DNA from: Biformimicrobium ophioploci
GTDB taxonomy: Bacteria; Pseudomonadota; Gammaproteobacteria; Pseudomonadales; Cellvibrionaceae
Length of the DNA stretch: 64,000 nt
Assembly (NCBI RefSeq): GCF_030270605.1
Contig: NZ_BSYJ01000003.1
Span: 558,001 to 622,000 of the forward strand
Direction: 5' to 3'
Shown: in pieces, positions 44,646-52,752 of the stretch
Layout of the letters: every line of letters starts with the position of its first letter
How positions within the stretch are numbered: the first letter of the stretch is position 1
Position numbers and translations under genes: made by a program
The notes under the pieces: generated by a model
What the model saw: the letters and a program-made list of their open reading frames with translations, nothing else
The model's database searches: none
Told to the model about the DNA's origin: nothing

Positions 44646-45898
44646 GTTGCGATGTTTATATAGCCGGTGGCGCCCACACACGCTTTGGTGCCCACGTGCA
44701 GCGTGACAGGGAAACTGGTGTACGCACCGATACCCATCCCGTGCAGCAGATGTTTGCAGAAGTGGTGGCCGGTGCACTGGCGGATGCCAATGTTGAGGCG
44801 GGTCAGGCAGACGGCATTTTTGTCGGTAGCTGCTCCCCCGGCGCCTTCATCCAGCAGGAATTGCTGGCGCCGCTGGCGCTGCAATCTGAAAGTGGCCTGC
44901 GCTTTGCGTCTCTAAGCCAGTCTACCGCTGCCTGTGCCTCGGGCTCTGTTGCGCTTTTTGCCGCCGCGGACGCGATTCAGGCGGGCAGGGCACAGGTGGC
45001 ACTGGTGATCGGCATTGAAAAAATGAACCTGCTGGATACCCCGGCAGTCAGCGATATCCTGGCGCGCTGTTCCTACTGGCCCGAAGAGGGCGGCCAGGGA
45101 ATGACATTCCCGGGCCTCTTTGCCCAGCTCGGTGACAACTACAGGCTGCAGCATGGTATCGGCGCTGCCCGTTACCGGGAGATGCTGGCGGCGGTGTCTG
45201 CAGCAAACTATCGCAATGGGATACACAACCCGCTTGCACACTTTGGCCCGGGCAGTATTCCGGACAAGAAAAAACTGCTGAGCACGCAGGCCATTCTGGA
45301 ATTGCCAGCGGAAAAAAACCCGGTGATTGCTCCGCCGCTTCACTTGCATGACTGCTCGCCCATCAGCGACGGCGCAGCGGCGCTGGTACTGGTAGCAAAG
45401 CCGGGTCAGGCCCGTAAAGGCCGTAACGAGGTGATGATTGCCGGCCGGCACACCGCAACAGAATTCCTGCCAATTGCTGCAAGGCCAAAGAATTACACAC
45501 TGGAGGGTGCACAGTACGCTGCAGCCGCAGCCTGTCGCGAAGCTGGCATCTCCGTCGCCGACCTGGATTTGGCTGAGGTGCATGATTGCTTCACCTCCAA
45601 TCAGCTGCTTTGCGTGGAGGCGCTGGGTCTGTCAGATCAGGGTTGCGCGGGTGAGGATTACCTGGCCGGTGCCTATGGCGAAAGCAGTAAATGCAAGGTC
45701 AACCTGTCCGGCGGCCTTAAATCCAAGGGGCACCCGGTGGGCGCCACCGGCGTGTCCATGCACTATTTTGCCTGGCGCCAGCTGGCGGGCGACGCCGTGG
45801 GCGTGGCCCATCCCCGAAACCCCGAACACGCTGCCGTGCTGAATCTTGGCGGTAGTGGTGTCGTTAACTGCGCAAGTGTTTTACGCGCAGTCAGATAA
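44642..45898 (+). CDS. Thiolase-family (SCP-x type) acetyl-CoA acyltransferase-like protein
   Basis: A 418-residue thiolase-fold protein of the SCP-x/lipid-transfer branch. The catalytic cysteine is in TAACASGSVAL, and the C-terminal motifs are AEVHDCFTSNQL and GGLKSKGHPVGATG. It would cleave or form 3-oxoacyl-CoA bonds, fitting the next gene, which makes acyl-CoAs. No beta-oxidation hydratase or dehydrogenase is nearby, so the pathway is incomplete in this window. Confidence 0.88.
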   Translation: MSCDVYIAGGAHTRFGAHVQRDRETGVRTDTHPVQQMFAEVVAGALADANVEAGQADGIFVGSCSPGAFIQQELLAPLALQSESGLRFASLSQSTAACASGSVALFAAADAIQAGRAQVALVIGIEKMNLLDTPAVSDILARCSYWPEEGGQGMTFPGLFAQLGDNYRLQHGIGAARYREMLAAVSAANYRNGIHNPLAHFGPGSIPDKKKLLSTQAILELPAEKNPVIAPPLHLHDCSPISDGAAALVLVAKPGQARKGRNEVMIAGRHTATEFLPIAARPKNYTLEGAQYAAAAACREAGISVADLDLAEVHDCFTSNQLLCVEALGLSDQGCAGEDYLAGAYGESSKCKVNLSGGLKSKGHPVGATGVSMHYFAWRQLAGDAVGVAHPRNPEHAAVLNLGGSGVVNCASVLRAVR

Positions 45899-45915
45899 CA
45901 AGAGGGTAATAAAAA

Positions 45916-47517
45916 GTGACAGCAGAAAGCCTCAGAAACCAGCAGCAATGGACCACGGCCCGGGTGCTGGAGAGAAATGCCCGTGAGAACCCGGATAAAA
46001 CCGCGGTTGTTTTTATCGATGGCCCACGTCTGACTTATGGTGATGTGTATCGCTCGGCCCGTGAAATTGCTGCAGGACTCGTGCAGCAGGGTATACAGCC
46101 GGGTGACAAGATTGCAGCACTGCTGCCCAATGGTATCGAGTTCTGTGAGACCTGGTGGGGTTGTCATCAGGCGGATGCGGTACTGGTTGGCCTGAACACT
46201 GAACTCGTCGGAAGCTTCCTGACCCATGCCCTGAACCTTAGCGAAGCGGGCATGCTGGTTTGCACTGCACAGCAGTTCGAGAAGATCGTGCCGGTTGCCG
46301 ACCAGCTCGAATCCCTGCGCAAGATTGTGGTGGTGGGAGACGTTGCCGCTGCACCGGAAGAGTTCGAAATTTTGCCTTTCTCTGCGTTGCGTGGTGATGC
46401 GGGCAATGCGCCCCGATCGGAGGCGGCCTTTAACGACCTGGCCTGCCTGATGTTCACCTCCGGCACTACCGGCCCTTCCAAGGCGGTAATGATGCCGCAT
46501 GCACATTGCTACCTGTATGGTCTCGGGACGATTGATAACCTCGACTTCAATCCGGACGATACCTACTACATCAATATGCCGCTGTACCATGTGAACGCGC
46601 TCTATATGCAGCTGTATGCTTGCCTGATCAACGGCGCGACCGCAGTCGTGAAGGAGAAATTCAGCGCTTCCAGCTGGCTCCAGGATATCCGCGACTTCGA
46701 TGTAACCCATACCAATCTGTTGGGCGTGATGACGGAATTCCTCGATACGCGCGGCTCGAGTGTCAATGATCGGGACCACAAGCTGCGGGTGATTGCCGCG
46801 GCACCGGCTGCGCCTGTATTTATCGAGCGCTTCCGTGAGCGTTACGGTGTCACCATGGTGGAAATCTACGGCATGTCGGAAGTGAATATCCCGTTGTTTA
46901 CGCCGCTGGATGCGCCGCGTCCGGGCAGTTGTGGCAAGGCCTACAGCCGCTATTTCGAAGTGCGGGTGGCTGATCCGAACAACAACCTGGAGGCGCCGGC
47001 CGGTGAAGTCGGTGAGATACAGGTGCGTCCTAAAGCTGCAGCGGGCTTTATGAGTGGCTACTACCGCATGCCAGAAAAGACGGTGGAGGCCTGGGACAAC
47101 CTCTGGTTCCACACCGGGGATGCAGGGCGTATGGATGAGGACGGTTACGTATTCTTTATGGACCGTCTGAAAGACTGTATCCGTCGCCGTGGCGAAAATA
47201 TTTCCTCCTATGAGGTGGAAACCGTGCTGCTGGGCTATGAGGGCATCAATGAGTGTGCCGTCATTGCCGTGCCATCGGAAATTCCCGGCGGCGAGGATGA
47301 AGTCATGGCGGTGATTGTGGCTGGTGCTGAAGTGGAACCCGAAAAATTGACAGCGCACTGCGCGGCGAATATGCCCAGGTTTGCCGTGCCGAGATTCCTG
47401 CGCTTCGTTACTGCGGATGAAATTCCCCGCACCTCCACCAACAAGATCCGCAAGGTAGAGCTGCGCAAGCAGGGTGTGACCCCGGAAACCTGGGACAGGG
47501 AGCGGATTGCCGCCTGA
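45916..47517 (+). CDS. ATP-dependent acyl-CoA ligase
   Basis: A 533-residue ANL-superfamily enzyme that adenylates a carboxylate and transfers it to CoA. The AMP-binding motif FTSGTTGPSKAVM, EIYGMSEVN, the WFHTGDAGRMDEDGYVFFMDRLKD hinge region and the C-terminal TSTNKIRKVELRK lysine are all present. It most resembles the CaiC (carnitine/crotonobetaine ligase) group, but the substrate is unproven. GTG start at 45916. A terminator follows it. Confidence 0.9.
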   Translation: MTAESLRNQQQWTTARVLERNARENPDKTAVVFIDGPRLTYGDVYRSAREIAAGLVQQGIQPGDKIAALLPNGIEFCETWWGCHQADAVLVGLNTELVGSFLTHALNLSEAGMLVCTAQQFEKIVPVADQLESLRKIVVVGDVAAAPEEFEILPFSALRGDAGNAPRSEAAFNDLACLMFTSGTTGPSKAVMMPHAHCYLYGLGTIDNLDFNPDDTYYINMPLYHVNALYMQLYACLINGATAVVKEKFSASSWLQDIRDFDVTHTNLLGVMTEFLDTRGSSVNDRDHKLRVIAAAPAAPVFIERFRERYGVTMVEIYGMSEVNIPLFTPLDAPRPGSCGKAYSRYFEVRVADPNNNLEAPAGEVGEIQVRPKAAAGFMSGYYRMPEKTVEAWDNLWFHTGDAGRMDEDGYVFFMDRLKDCIRRRGENISSYEVETVLLGYEGINECAVIAVPSEIPGGEDEVMAVIVAGAEVEPEKLTAHCAANMPRFAVPRFLRFVTADEIPRTSTNKIRKVELRKQGVTPETWDRERIAA

Positions 47518-47547
47518 AGTTTTCACGCACTCTTCAAGGTGCTTCCC

Positions 47548-47576
47548 TTGGGTTCCGCTTGCGGAACCCTTTTTTA
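47548..47576 (+). terminator. Rho-independent terminator after the acyl-CoA ligase gene
   Basis: GGGTTCCGC and GCGGAACCC around a TT loop, then six T. It ends the TonB/hydrolase/thiolase/ligase operon just before the convergent yjbQ gene. Confidence 0.9.
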
Positions 47577-47586
47577 ATTCACCTAT

Positions 47587-48006
47587 TTACTCCCCGTGAA
47601 TTGTCGCGATGACGCGGCGCGCCCCGCCTTGATCGCGGTGTTCGCCCAGGCAGATTCCCTGCCAGGTACCGAGCGCGAGTAGGCCACTAGAAATGGGAAT
47701 GGTGATCTGGCAGCCGAGAGTGCTGCATTTTATATGCGCGGGCATGTCGTCATCACCCTCGTAGTCGTGCTGGTACCAGCATGCGCCATCCGGCGCGCTG
47801 CGGTTAAAGTGCTCTTCGAGGTCCGCTCTAACCGTCGGGTCAGCATTTTCGTTGATACCAAGGGATGCCGATGTATGTTGGAGAAACAGATGCAGCAGGC
47901 CAGTCCGAATTTGCCTTAGCTCCGGTAGTTGTCGTTCTATCTCATCCGTAATGATGTGGAATCCGCGAGGATGGCACTTTAGTGTCAGTTGCTTCTGTAT
48001 CCACAT
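47587..48006 (-). CDS. yjbQ: YjbQ/UPF0047-family protein
   Basis: A 139-residue protein with the UPF0047 motifs [24 protein letters not shown] and [13 protein letters not shown]. The family is metal-binding with conserved histidines; weak thiamine-phosphate-synthase activity has been reported for E. coli YjbQ, but its role is unsettled. The ATG at 48004-48006 is preferred over one at 48087, since the family starts close to WIQKQLTL. It is divergent from the ArsR gene. Confidence 0.85.
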   Translation of the reverse strand: MWIQKQLTLKCHPRGFHIITDEIERQLPELRQIRTGLLHLFLQHTSASLGINENADPTVRADLEEHFNRSAPDGACWYQHDYEGDDDMPAHIKCSTLGCQITIPISSGLLALGTWQGICLGEHRDQGGARRVIATIHGE

Positions 48007-48107
48007 AGTCCGGTTTTGACCTCTCAGCTGGGGCAGGCAAGCTGGATTGGGATTCTTAAGCTGGCATTGGGGAGACTGGGTAGCCACTGTTGCAGCACCG
48101 CCCCAAA

Positions 48108-48125
48108 GATTAGTTTTTTCTAATC
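48108..48125 (+). promoter_or_regulatory. Candidate BigR-type operator D (GATTAG-N6-CTAATC)
   Basis: A perfect 6-6-6 dyad, GATTAG TTTTTT CTAATC, in the yjbQ/arsR gap. A TATAAG at 48135-48140 would be the -10 of the regulator gene, with the dyad over its -35 region. This fits autorepression. Confidence 0.65.
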
Positions 48126-48248
48126 CATTTGCAGTATAAGATAGCGCCTATTCACCTGAAAATTGTACAGCCATGGCGGCTCGGTCGGCCATGGGCAGGA
48201 ATATGAGCTTGAGCGACGAATACAGCCATGAGCGACGAAGGTAGGGTC

Positions 48249-48575
48249 ATGAGCGAAGACAAAGCGGCGATGAGCCAGCAGGAAGAGCTGATTGCAAATG
48301 CCTCCCGGGCAGCGGAGTTGCTGAAGGCCATGAGCAACGAGAGCCGCCTGATGGTGCTGTGTTGCCTGCAGGATGGCGAATTGTCGGTATCGCAGATCAA
48401 TGAAGTGGTTCGGCTGAGCCAGTCGGCACTTTCCCAGCACCTGGCAGCACTGCGCGCTGCCGGCCTGGTTTCCACTCGTCGTGATGGCCAGACCATCTAT
48501 TACCGCGTACAGGGCGAAGCACCGGCACGTGTGCTCTCCGTATTGCAGGAACTCTTCTGCCCCACACCTTTGTAA
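48249..48575 (+). CDS. BigR/SqrR-type ArsR-family persulfide sensor
   Basis: A 108-residue winged-helix repressor. SRLMVLCCLQDGELSVSQIN and QSALSQHLAALRAAGLVSTRRDGQTIYYRV are the ArsR core in the form seen in BigR, SqrR and YgaV. C38/C39 and C104 match the two cysteines that in BigR/SqrR form a disulfide or polysulfide link when sulfane sulfur is present, releasing DNA. ATG at 48249 with GGTAGGG upstream is chosen over an in-frame ATG at 48228 that lacks a ribosome site. The nearby persulfide dioxygenase and YeeE genes are standard BigR targets. Confidence 0.88.
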   Translation: MSEDKAAMSQQEELIANASRAAELLKAMSNESRLMVLCCLQDGELSVSQINEVVRLSQSALSQHLAALRAAGLVSTRRDGQTIYYRVQGEAPARVLSVLQELFCPTPL

Positions 48576-48626
48576 TTTTCCAGGCCGCACACCCGGCGAC
48601 CAGTGTCGGGAATGCGGTGTGCGCCA

Positions 48627-49130
48627 ATGAAAGTCTTTCTTCTGACCCATGCGCGTGAGTTCGATCGCGGCAATAGCAGCGGTGCGCTGGCTGCCGGGTT
48701 TGCGCCATCCATTGTGCAGCGGGTGCGTTGGTCCAGGGTTGAGCCAGACCCTGTGATTATCGATCTGCTCCGCAGTCATTCAGCGGCGCTGGTGTACCCG
48801 GATAACGCGCGCAATGTGGAGGAGGGGGCCGGGCCCGAAGCTGGTAGCTGCGAGACTGCCCGGTTCGACAGTTTTGTATTGCTCGATGGTACCTGGCAGG
48901 AGGCGCGCAAGATCTACAACCGCAGCCCGTATCTTCAGGCGGCGCTTAAGGTGCGTATCGCTCGGGAAGGCCCGTCGCTCTACCGGCGGCGACGGAATCA
49001 GCAGCCGGGAGGCCTCTGCACTGCCGAGTGTGTGATCGAACTGTTCGAGGCAAAGGGGGAGCAGGCGCTCGCCGCAGGCCTGGCATCGGCCTTTGAGGTA
49101 TTCAATGCCCTGCCGTGCAAGGGTGGTTAG
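48627..49130 (+). CDS. DTW-domain tRNA-uridine aminocarboxypropyltransferase
   Basis: A 167-residue DTW-domain protein, with LTHAREFDRGNSSG, the FVLLDGTWQEARKIY signature and RRRRNQQPGGLCTAEC. Proteins of this class (E. coli TapT/TuaA) make acp3U in tRNA from S-adenosylmethionine. The N-terminal zinc-binding cysteines of some members are missing. ATG at 48627 chosen over a GTG at 48603. It lies 51 bases after the regulator gene; there is no obvious sulfur link. Confidence 0.85.
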   Translation: MKVFLLTHAREFDRGNSSGALAAGFAPSIVQRVRWSRVEPDPVIIDLLRSHSAALVYPDNARNVEEGAGPEAGSCETARFDSFVLLDGTWQEARKIYNRSPYLQAALKVRIAREGPSLYRRRRNQQPGGLCTAECVIELFEAKGEQALAAGLASAFEVFNALPCKGG

Positions 49131-49187
49131 AAACAGTCGGTCTGGACGGCGCGCAACCGCGAGGCGGTGCGCACCGGGCAGGGTGAC

Positions 49188-49706
49188 TCAGCCTTTGGGT
49201 TCGACGCCCAGCTCGCCAAGGTTTTTTGCAATATCAGCCGCACTGGTGGATGGCTTGATATCCTTGTCTATCTTCAGGACATTGCCGTCCTTGCCGATAT
49301 AAATAGTCACGCGTTTGGCAACATTCATCACCGGGATCAGTACGTCGTAGGCTTTGGCTACTTCGCCTTCCGGGTCACTCAGTAATGGGAAGTCCGCTTC
49401 CTGCTCCTCCGCAAACTTCTTGTTCACCTCGACCTCATCCGTGCTTGCCATAAAGTAAGCAGCGTTGTACTTACGGATCAGGTGGCCATCTTCAGCGAGG
49501 GACTTGCATTCAATCGTGCAACCTTTGGTGAAGGCTTTTGGGAACCACGCAATCACCACAGCCTGCTTGCCCTTGAAGTCTGACAACGAGTAGGTTTTGC
49601 CATCGGAGGCCTGCAGGGAGAAATCCGGGGCTGGCTTGCCGACTTCCAGCGCCAGGGCAGACGCGCTGAACAGTGTCGCGAGCAAAAGTCCGAAAATGTG
49701 TTTCAT
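49188..49706 (-). CDS. Periplasmic peroxiredoxin (AhpC/TSA, PrxQ-like)
   Basis: A 172-residue protein with a signal peptide (about 1-20, ending ALALE) and a peroxiredoxin domain. The peroxidatic cysteine is in FPKAFTKGCTIECKSL, with a CxxxC pair giving the resolving thiol of PrxQ/Bcp enzymes. Most PrxQ proteins are cytoplasmic, so the leader is notable. It is 39 bases after the YeeE pair on the same strand and is likely co-transcribed, possibly protecting periplasmic thiols while sulfur is taken in. Confidence 0.88.
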   Translation of the reverse strand: MKHIFGLLLATLFSASALALEVGKPAPDFSLQASDGKTYSLSDFKGKQAVVIAWFPKAFTKGCTIECKSLAEDGHLIRKYNAAYFMASTDEVEVNKKFAEEQEADFPLLSDPEGEVAKAYDVLIPVMNVAKRVTIYIGKDGNVLKIDKDIKPSTSAADIAKNLGELGVEPKG

Positions 49707-49745
49707 GTTTTTTCCTTTATCTTCCTTTTAATCATTCCGATCATT

Positions 49746-50159
49746 TCAGTCTTTTTTGACCAGGCCGCCAAGCAGCAGGCCTACGCACATGGCGATGACG
49801 AAGGTGACGGTTTCGTTAGGCTGCAGGGCCAGTCCGGAAATCGCAGGACCTGGGCAGTAACCACCGATACCCCAGCCGATGCCGAACAGCGCCGCGCCTC
49901 CTACGAGGTTTCGGTCAATTATCTTGCTCGGCGGTTCACAGAAGCTGTCGGCGCAGAGCGGCTTCTCCATCTTCTTCAGCAGAGCATACCCGACCAGGGT
50001 GACCGCGACTGCGCCACCCATCACGAATGCCAGCTTGGGGTTCCAGTCTCCGGCAAAGTCCAGAAAGCCGATGACATTGAGGGGCTCGTTCATCCCCGAG
50101 ATCGCCAGGCCCAGCCCGAAGACGGTGCCGCAAAGAAGTCCGCACAGAATCCTTTTCAT
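49746..50159 (-). CDS. YeeE/YedE half-transporter, second subunit
   Basis: A 137-residue membrane protein with about four helices, LCGTVFGLGLAISGMNEP and the conserved cysteine GGYCPGPAISG. YeeE proteins import thiosulfate through cysteine relays. Here the family is split in two genes like the PmpA/PmpB pair of BigR operons. The ATG overlaps the stop of the preceding gene by one base (TAATG on the minus strand). Confidence 0.88.
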   Translation of the reverse strand: MKRILCGLLCGTVFGLGLAISGMNEPLNVIGFLDFAGDWNPKLAFVMGGAVAVTLVGYALLKKMEKPLCADSFCEPPSKIIDRNLVGGAALFGIGWGIGGYCPGPAISGLALQPNETVTFVIAMCVGLLLGGLVKKD

Positions 50160-50581
50160 TACAGTACCCCCAGCAAGTGACGAGTGACCCATACGGTAAT
50201 GATGCCAGTGGCCATGAAGGTGAGAGTGGCAACCAGGCCGCGTTTGGAAAGGCGCCCCAGGCCGCAAACACCGTGGCCGCTGGTGCAGCCGGAGCCGATG
50301 CGTGTGCCGAGACCGACCAGCACGCCGGACAGGGCCAGCACGGGGAGGGGGAAGCCTGTGCGCTCGGTACCGCCAATACCCATGGTGGCCAGGGCAATAA
50401 GAGCCCCGAGAGGCAGGCCCAGCAGGAACGCGTAGCGCCACCAGTCAGAGCCCGGTTTCAGGGCCTCCGTGAGTACTCCGCTGATCCCGGCAATGCGGCC
50501 CAGTGTGGCCATCAGGAAGACGGCACTGGCGCCGATCAATAATCCGCCTGTCAGGGCGGGCCAATCAATAAAATGCAACAT
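50159..50581 (-). CDS. YeeE/YedE half-transporter, first subunit
   Basis: A 140-residue membrane protein carrying the other half of the YeeE cysteine set, in [17 protein letters not shown]. With the 137-residue partner it rebuilds a full-length YeeE. Its start is 28 bases from the TTAG-N6-CTAA box at 50609-50630 shared with the divergent persulfide dioxygenase gene. Confidence 0.9.
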   Translation of the reverse strand: MLHFIDWPALTGGLLIGASAVFLMATLGRIAGISGVLTEALKPGSDWWRYAFLLGLPLGALIALATMGIGGTERTGFPLPVLALSGVLVGLGTRIGSGCTSGHGVCGLGRLSKRGLVATLTFMATGIITVWVTRHLLGVL

Positions 50582-50601
50582 CCGGTTGAAATCCCTGGGG
50601 T

Positions 50602-50630
50602 TTGACCAAATATTAGGTGTATCTAATATT
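50602..50630 (+). promoter_or_regulatory. Operator C over a core promoter, YeeE / persulfide dioxygenase gap
   Basis: A perfect dyad AATATTAG-GTGTAT-CTAATATT (50609-50630) lies between TTGACC (50602-50607) and TAATAT (50624-50629), which have 16-base spacing and would drive the dioxygenase gene. A repressor bound here would block both -35 and -10. It is also close enough to the divergent YeeE start to control that operon. Confidence 0.75.
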
Positions 50631-50718
50631 GAATTAAGGAATAGTTTCCATACAATTGGTTATAAGCCAACGGCCCCGCGCGTGTGCCCGGGGACGCCTG
50701 AAATAACAGAGAAGCACC

Positions 50719-51582
50719 ATGTCTGTAAAGATCGAAGGTTTTTTTGACCCGGCAACCTATACCATCAGCTACGTCGTCAGTGATGAGGCAACCAAACACT
50801 GCGCGATCATCGATTCGGTCCTGGATTATTGCCCGGACTCCGGTCGCACTGGTACAGACTCTGCAGATCGTATTCTGGCATATATCGCTGAAAACGACCT
50901 GAAGCCGCGGTGGATCCTGGAAACCCACATCCACGCAGATCACCTCTCTGCCGCGCCTTACCTCAAGGAAAAGCTGGGTGGAAAGACCGGTATCGGCAAC
51001 CGTATCCAGGAGGTGCAGCAGTGTTTTGGTGACCTGTTCAATGCGGAGGCAGGCTTCCACCGCGACGGCAGCCAGTTTGACAGCCTGTTTGCGGACGGCA
51101 CCGAGATCCCTCTGGGGCAAAGCGTTATTCGGGTAATGCACACCCCTGGCCATACGCCGGCCTGCACCACCTATGTCGTCGAAGACGCTGCCTTTGTCGG
51201 TGACACGCTCTTCATGCCGGATTACGGTACCGCCCGTTGTGATTTCCCTGGCGGTGACGCGCGTCAGCTTTATCAATCGATCCAGAAAATATTCACGTTA
51301 CCGGACAGTACGCGGCTGTTCATGTGCCATGACTACCTGGCGCCGGGACGGGAGGACTACCGCTGGGAAACGACTGTGGCTGAAGAGCGTGCACAGAATG
51401 TTCATATCGGAAATGGCGTGAGCGAAGACGAGTTTGCGGAGTACCGCGAGCGTCGCGACAAGACCCTTTCACTGCCCAAGCTGATGCTGCCATCTGTGCA
51501 GGTTAATATGCGCGCGGGCGAGATGCCGCCGCCGGAGGATAACGGTAAGCGTTACCTGAAGATTCCGGTTAACCTATTTTAG
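50719..51582 (+). CDS. ETHE1/Blh-like persulfide dioxygenase (metallo-beta-lactamase fold)
   Basis: A 287-residue MBL-fold enzyme of the ETHE1/Blh group that oxidises glutathione persulfide to sulfite. The metal motifs THIHADH, PGHTPACT, GDTLF and MCHDY are in order. The RDYRWETTVAEERAQNVHIG-type C-terminal half (here EDYRWETTVAEERAQN) is characteristic of Blh proteins of BigR operons. It stands alone on its transcript, divergent from the YeeE genes, under operator C. No sulfide:quinone oxidoreductase gene is in the window. Confidence 0.93.
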   Translation: MSVKIEGFFDPATYTISYVVSDEATKHCAIIDSVLDYCPDSGRTGTDSADRILAYIAENDLKPRWILETHIHADHLSAAPYLKEKLGGKTGIGNRIQEVQQCFGDLFNAEAGFHRDGSQFDSLFADGTEIPLGQSVIRVMHTPGHTPACTTYVVEDAAFVGDTLFMPDYGTARCDFPGGDARQLYQSIQKIFTLPDSTRLFMCHDYLAPGREDYRWETTVAEERAQNVHIGNGVSEDEFAEYRERRDKTLSLPKLMLPSVQVNMRAGEMPPPEDNGKRYLKIPVNLF

Positions 51583-51662
51583 TGGGGCGAGGATGCATTC
51601 AGCGAGGGTTTAGCTGGCGTTGATAAAATTCTTGGGCATGAAAAATTACTAGGGAGTTGGTA

Positions 51663-52187
51663 ATGGGCAAGTTTAAGGTAATGGCCATTGTTTTAACGGC
51701 GGTATTAGGAATTTCGGGTTGCATTGAAGCTCAGCAGGATAGTCCGGTGAAAGCGAAAAATGACACAGGAACAGAAAGGCAGGAGACACAGGAGCGTATC
51801 GGCCCCCGTACTTCTTCTGGCCAGTTGCGCACGCAGGATGGCAGTAAACCCGAAGTGCCATCACAGACTGGCGCTGGTTGGATATTCGTAAGCAAAGGCA
51901 GCCGCCAATGCGAGGGAGGTGGTATGACACTCGACCAGAGCAAAGGGCGTCTGGAATCTGCCGGGGTCAAAGTTGTTGCCTCCAGTTGCGGCGTACGTAC
52001 GGACATGATGTACATTCAGGTTTGCGGCGGTGCGACCGGTGATATCCTCCTGCATCAGGTCGACCCACGGGATATGGATAAGGCTCTCGCGGCAGGTTAC
52101 CGTCCGGCGAGTGCTATCAAGTTTGAATTTTCGGCCTGCAGGCACCAGGACGCGCGACCCCCTCGAACCCCGCGCGACCAGACATAG
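51663..52187 (+). CDS. Cysteine-containing lipoprotein of unknown function
   Basis: A 174-residue protein with lipobox ISGC (C20), a polar linker, then a compact domain with four cysteines (SRQCEGGG, SSCGVR, QVCGGATGDI, FSACRH) that could form two disulfides. I recognise no family. AGGGAG is 6 bases before the ATG at 51663, which is better than the TTG at 51657. It lies 80 bases after the persulfide dioxygenase gene and may share its transcript. Confidence 0.75.
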   Translation: MGKFKVMAIVLTAVLGISGCIEAQQDSPVKAKNDTGTERQETQERIGPRTSSGQLRTQDGSKPEVPSQTGAGWIFVSKGSRQCEGGGMTLDQSKGRLESAGVKVVASSCGVRTDMMYIQVCGGATGDILLHQVDPRDMDKALAAGYRPASAIKFEFSACRHQDARPPRTPRDQT

Positions 52188-52288
52188 GTGTTCTACCGAT
52201 AAAGGCGCCAAGTACAAGTGTTCCAGGCAGAGATTCGCAGGGCATCGGCAATAGGGCGCGCCGTGTGTTTTAGTTGTTCTGGATGCAC

Positions 52289-52319
52289 TTGACCCTCCTG
52301 CTAGGGTAACCTTTAGGCT
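52289..52319 (+). promoter_or_regulatory. MerR-type promoter/operator
   Basis: TTGACC (52289-52294) and TAGGCT (52314-52319) are separated by 19 bases, the over-long spacing typical of MerR-family targets, and the spacer holds the dyad ACCCT-CCTGCT-AGGGT (52292-52307). It lies 38 bases before the MerR gene, so the regulator should control itself and the permease. Confidence 0.75.
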
Positions 52320-52356
52320 CCCTCGCAGATTAGCTATAAGACAGGAGGGGAGGGGT

Positions 52357-52752
52357 ATGAATATTTCAGAGGCGGCCCGCGCGGCAGATCTTACCGTCAA
52401 GGCAGTGCGTTATTACGAACAGGTCGGGCTGCTGTGCCCGACGAGATCCGCCAGCGGATATCGGGACTACAGCGCCGCGGATCTGGAAACCCTGCGCTTT
52501 ATCCAGCGCGCTCGGGCGACGGGCTTTTCTCTGGATGAGGCCGGGGACCTTCTGGCACTTTATCGTAGTCCACTACGAAAGAGCAGGGAAGCAAAGGACC
52601 TGGTCGAGGCCAAGCTCCAATACATTGATCGGCAGTTGTGGGATCTGCAGGCTGTGCGCGAGACCCTGATGTCTCTCTCCGACGCCTGTGCTGGGAATGA
52701 GCACCCCGAGTGCGCGATCCTCGATGGATTGGCGAAGGGAGCTGCACAGTGA
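52357..52752 (+). CDS. MerR/CueR-like metal-responsive regulator
   Basis: A 131-residue MerR-family activator with N-terminal helix-turn-helix (MNISEAARAADLTVKAVRYYEQVGLL) and a dimer helix. C111 and C119 form the C-x7-C metal loop, as in CueR C112/C120, and Ser76 sits where CueR has Ser77, which favours monovalent copper or silver over divalent ions. The loop is longer in histidine/glutamate (GNEHPE) than CueR. It is coupled to the permease gene by a GTGA overlap. Confidence 0.88.
   Translation: MNISEAARAADLTVKAVRYYEQVGLLCPTRSASGYRDYSAADLETLRFIQRARATGFSLDEAGDLLALYRSPLRKSREAKDLVEAKLQYIDRQLWDLQAVRETLMSLSDACAGNEHPECAILDGLAKGAAQ

Noticed and set aside
45763-47526. 587-residue minus-strand open frame
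   Set aside because: Antisense of the acyl-CoA ligase gene with intact AMP-binding motifs.
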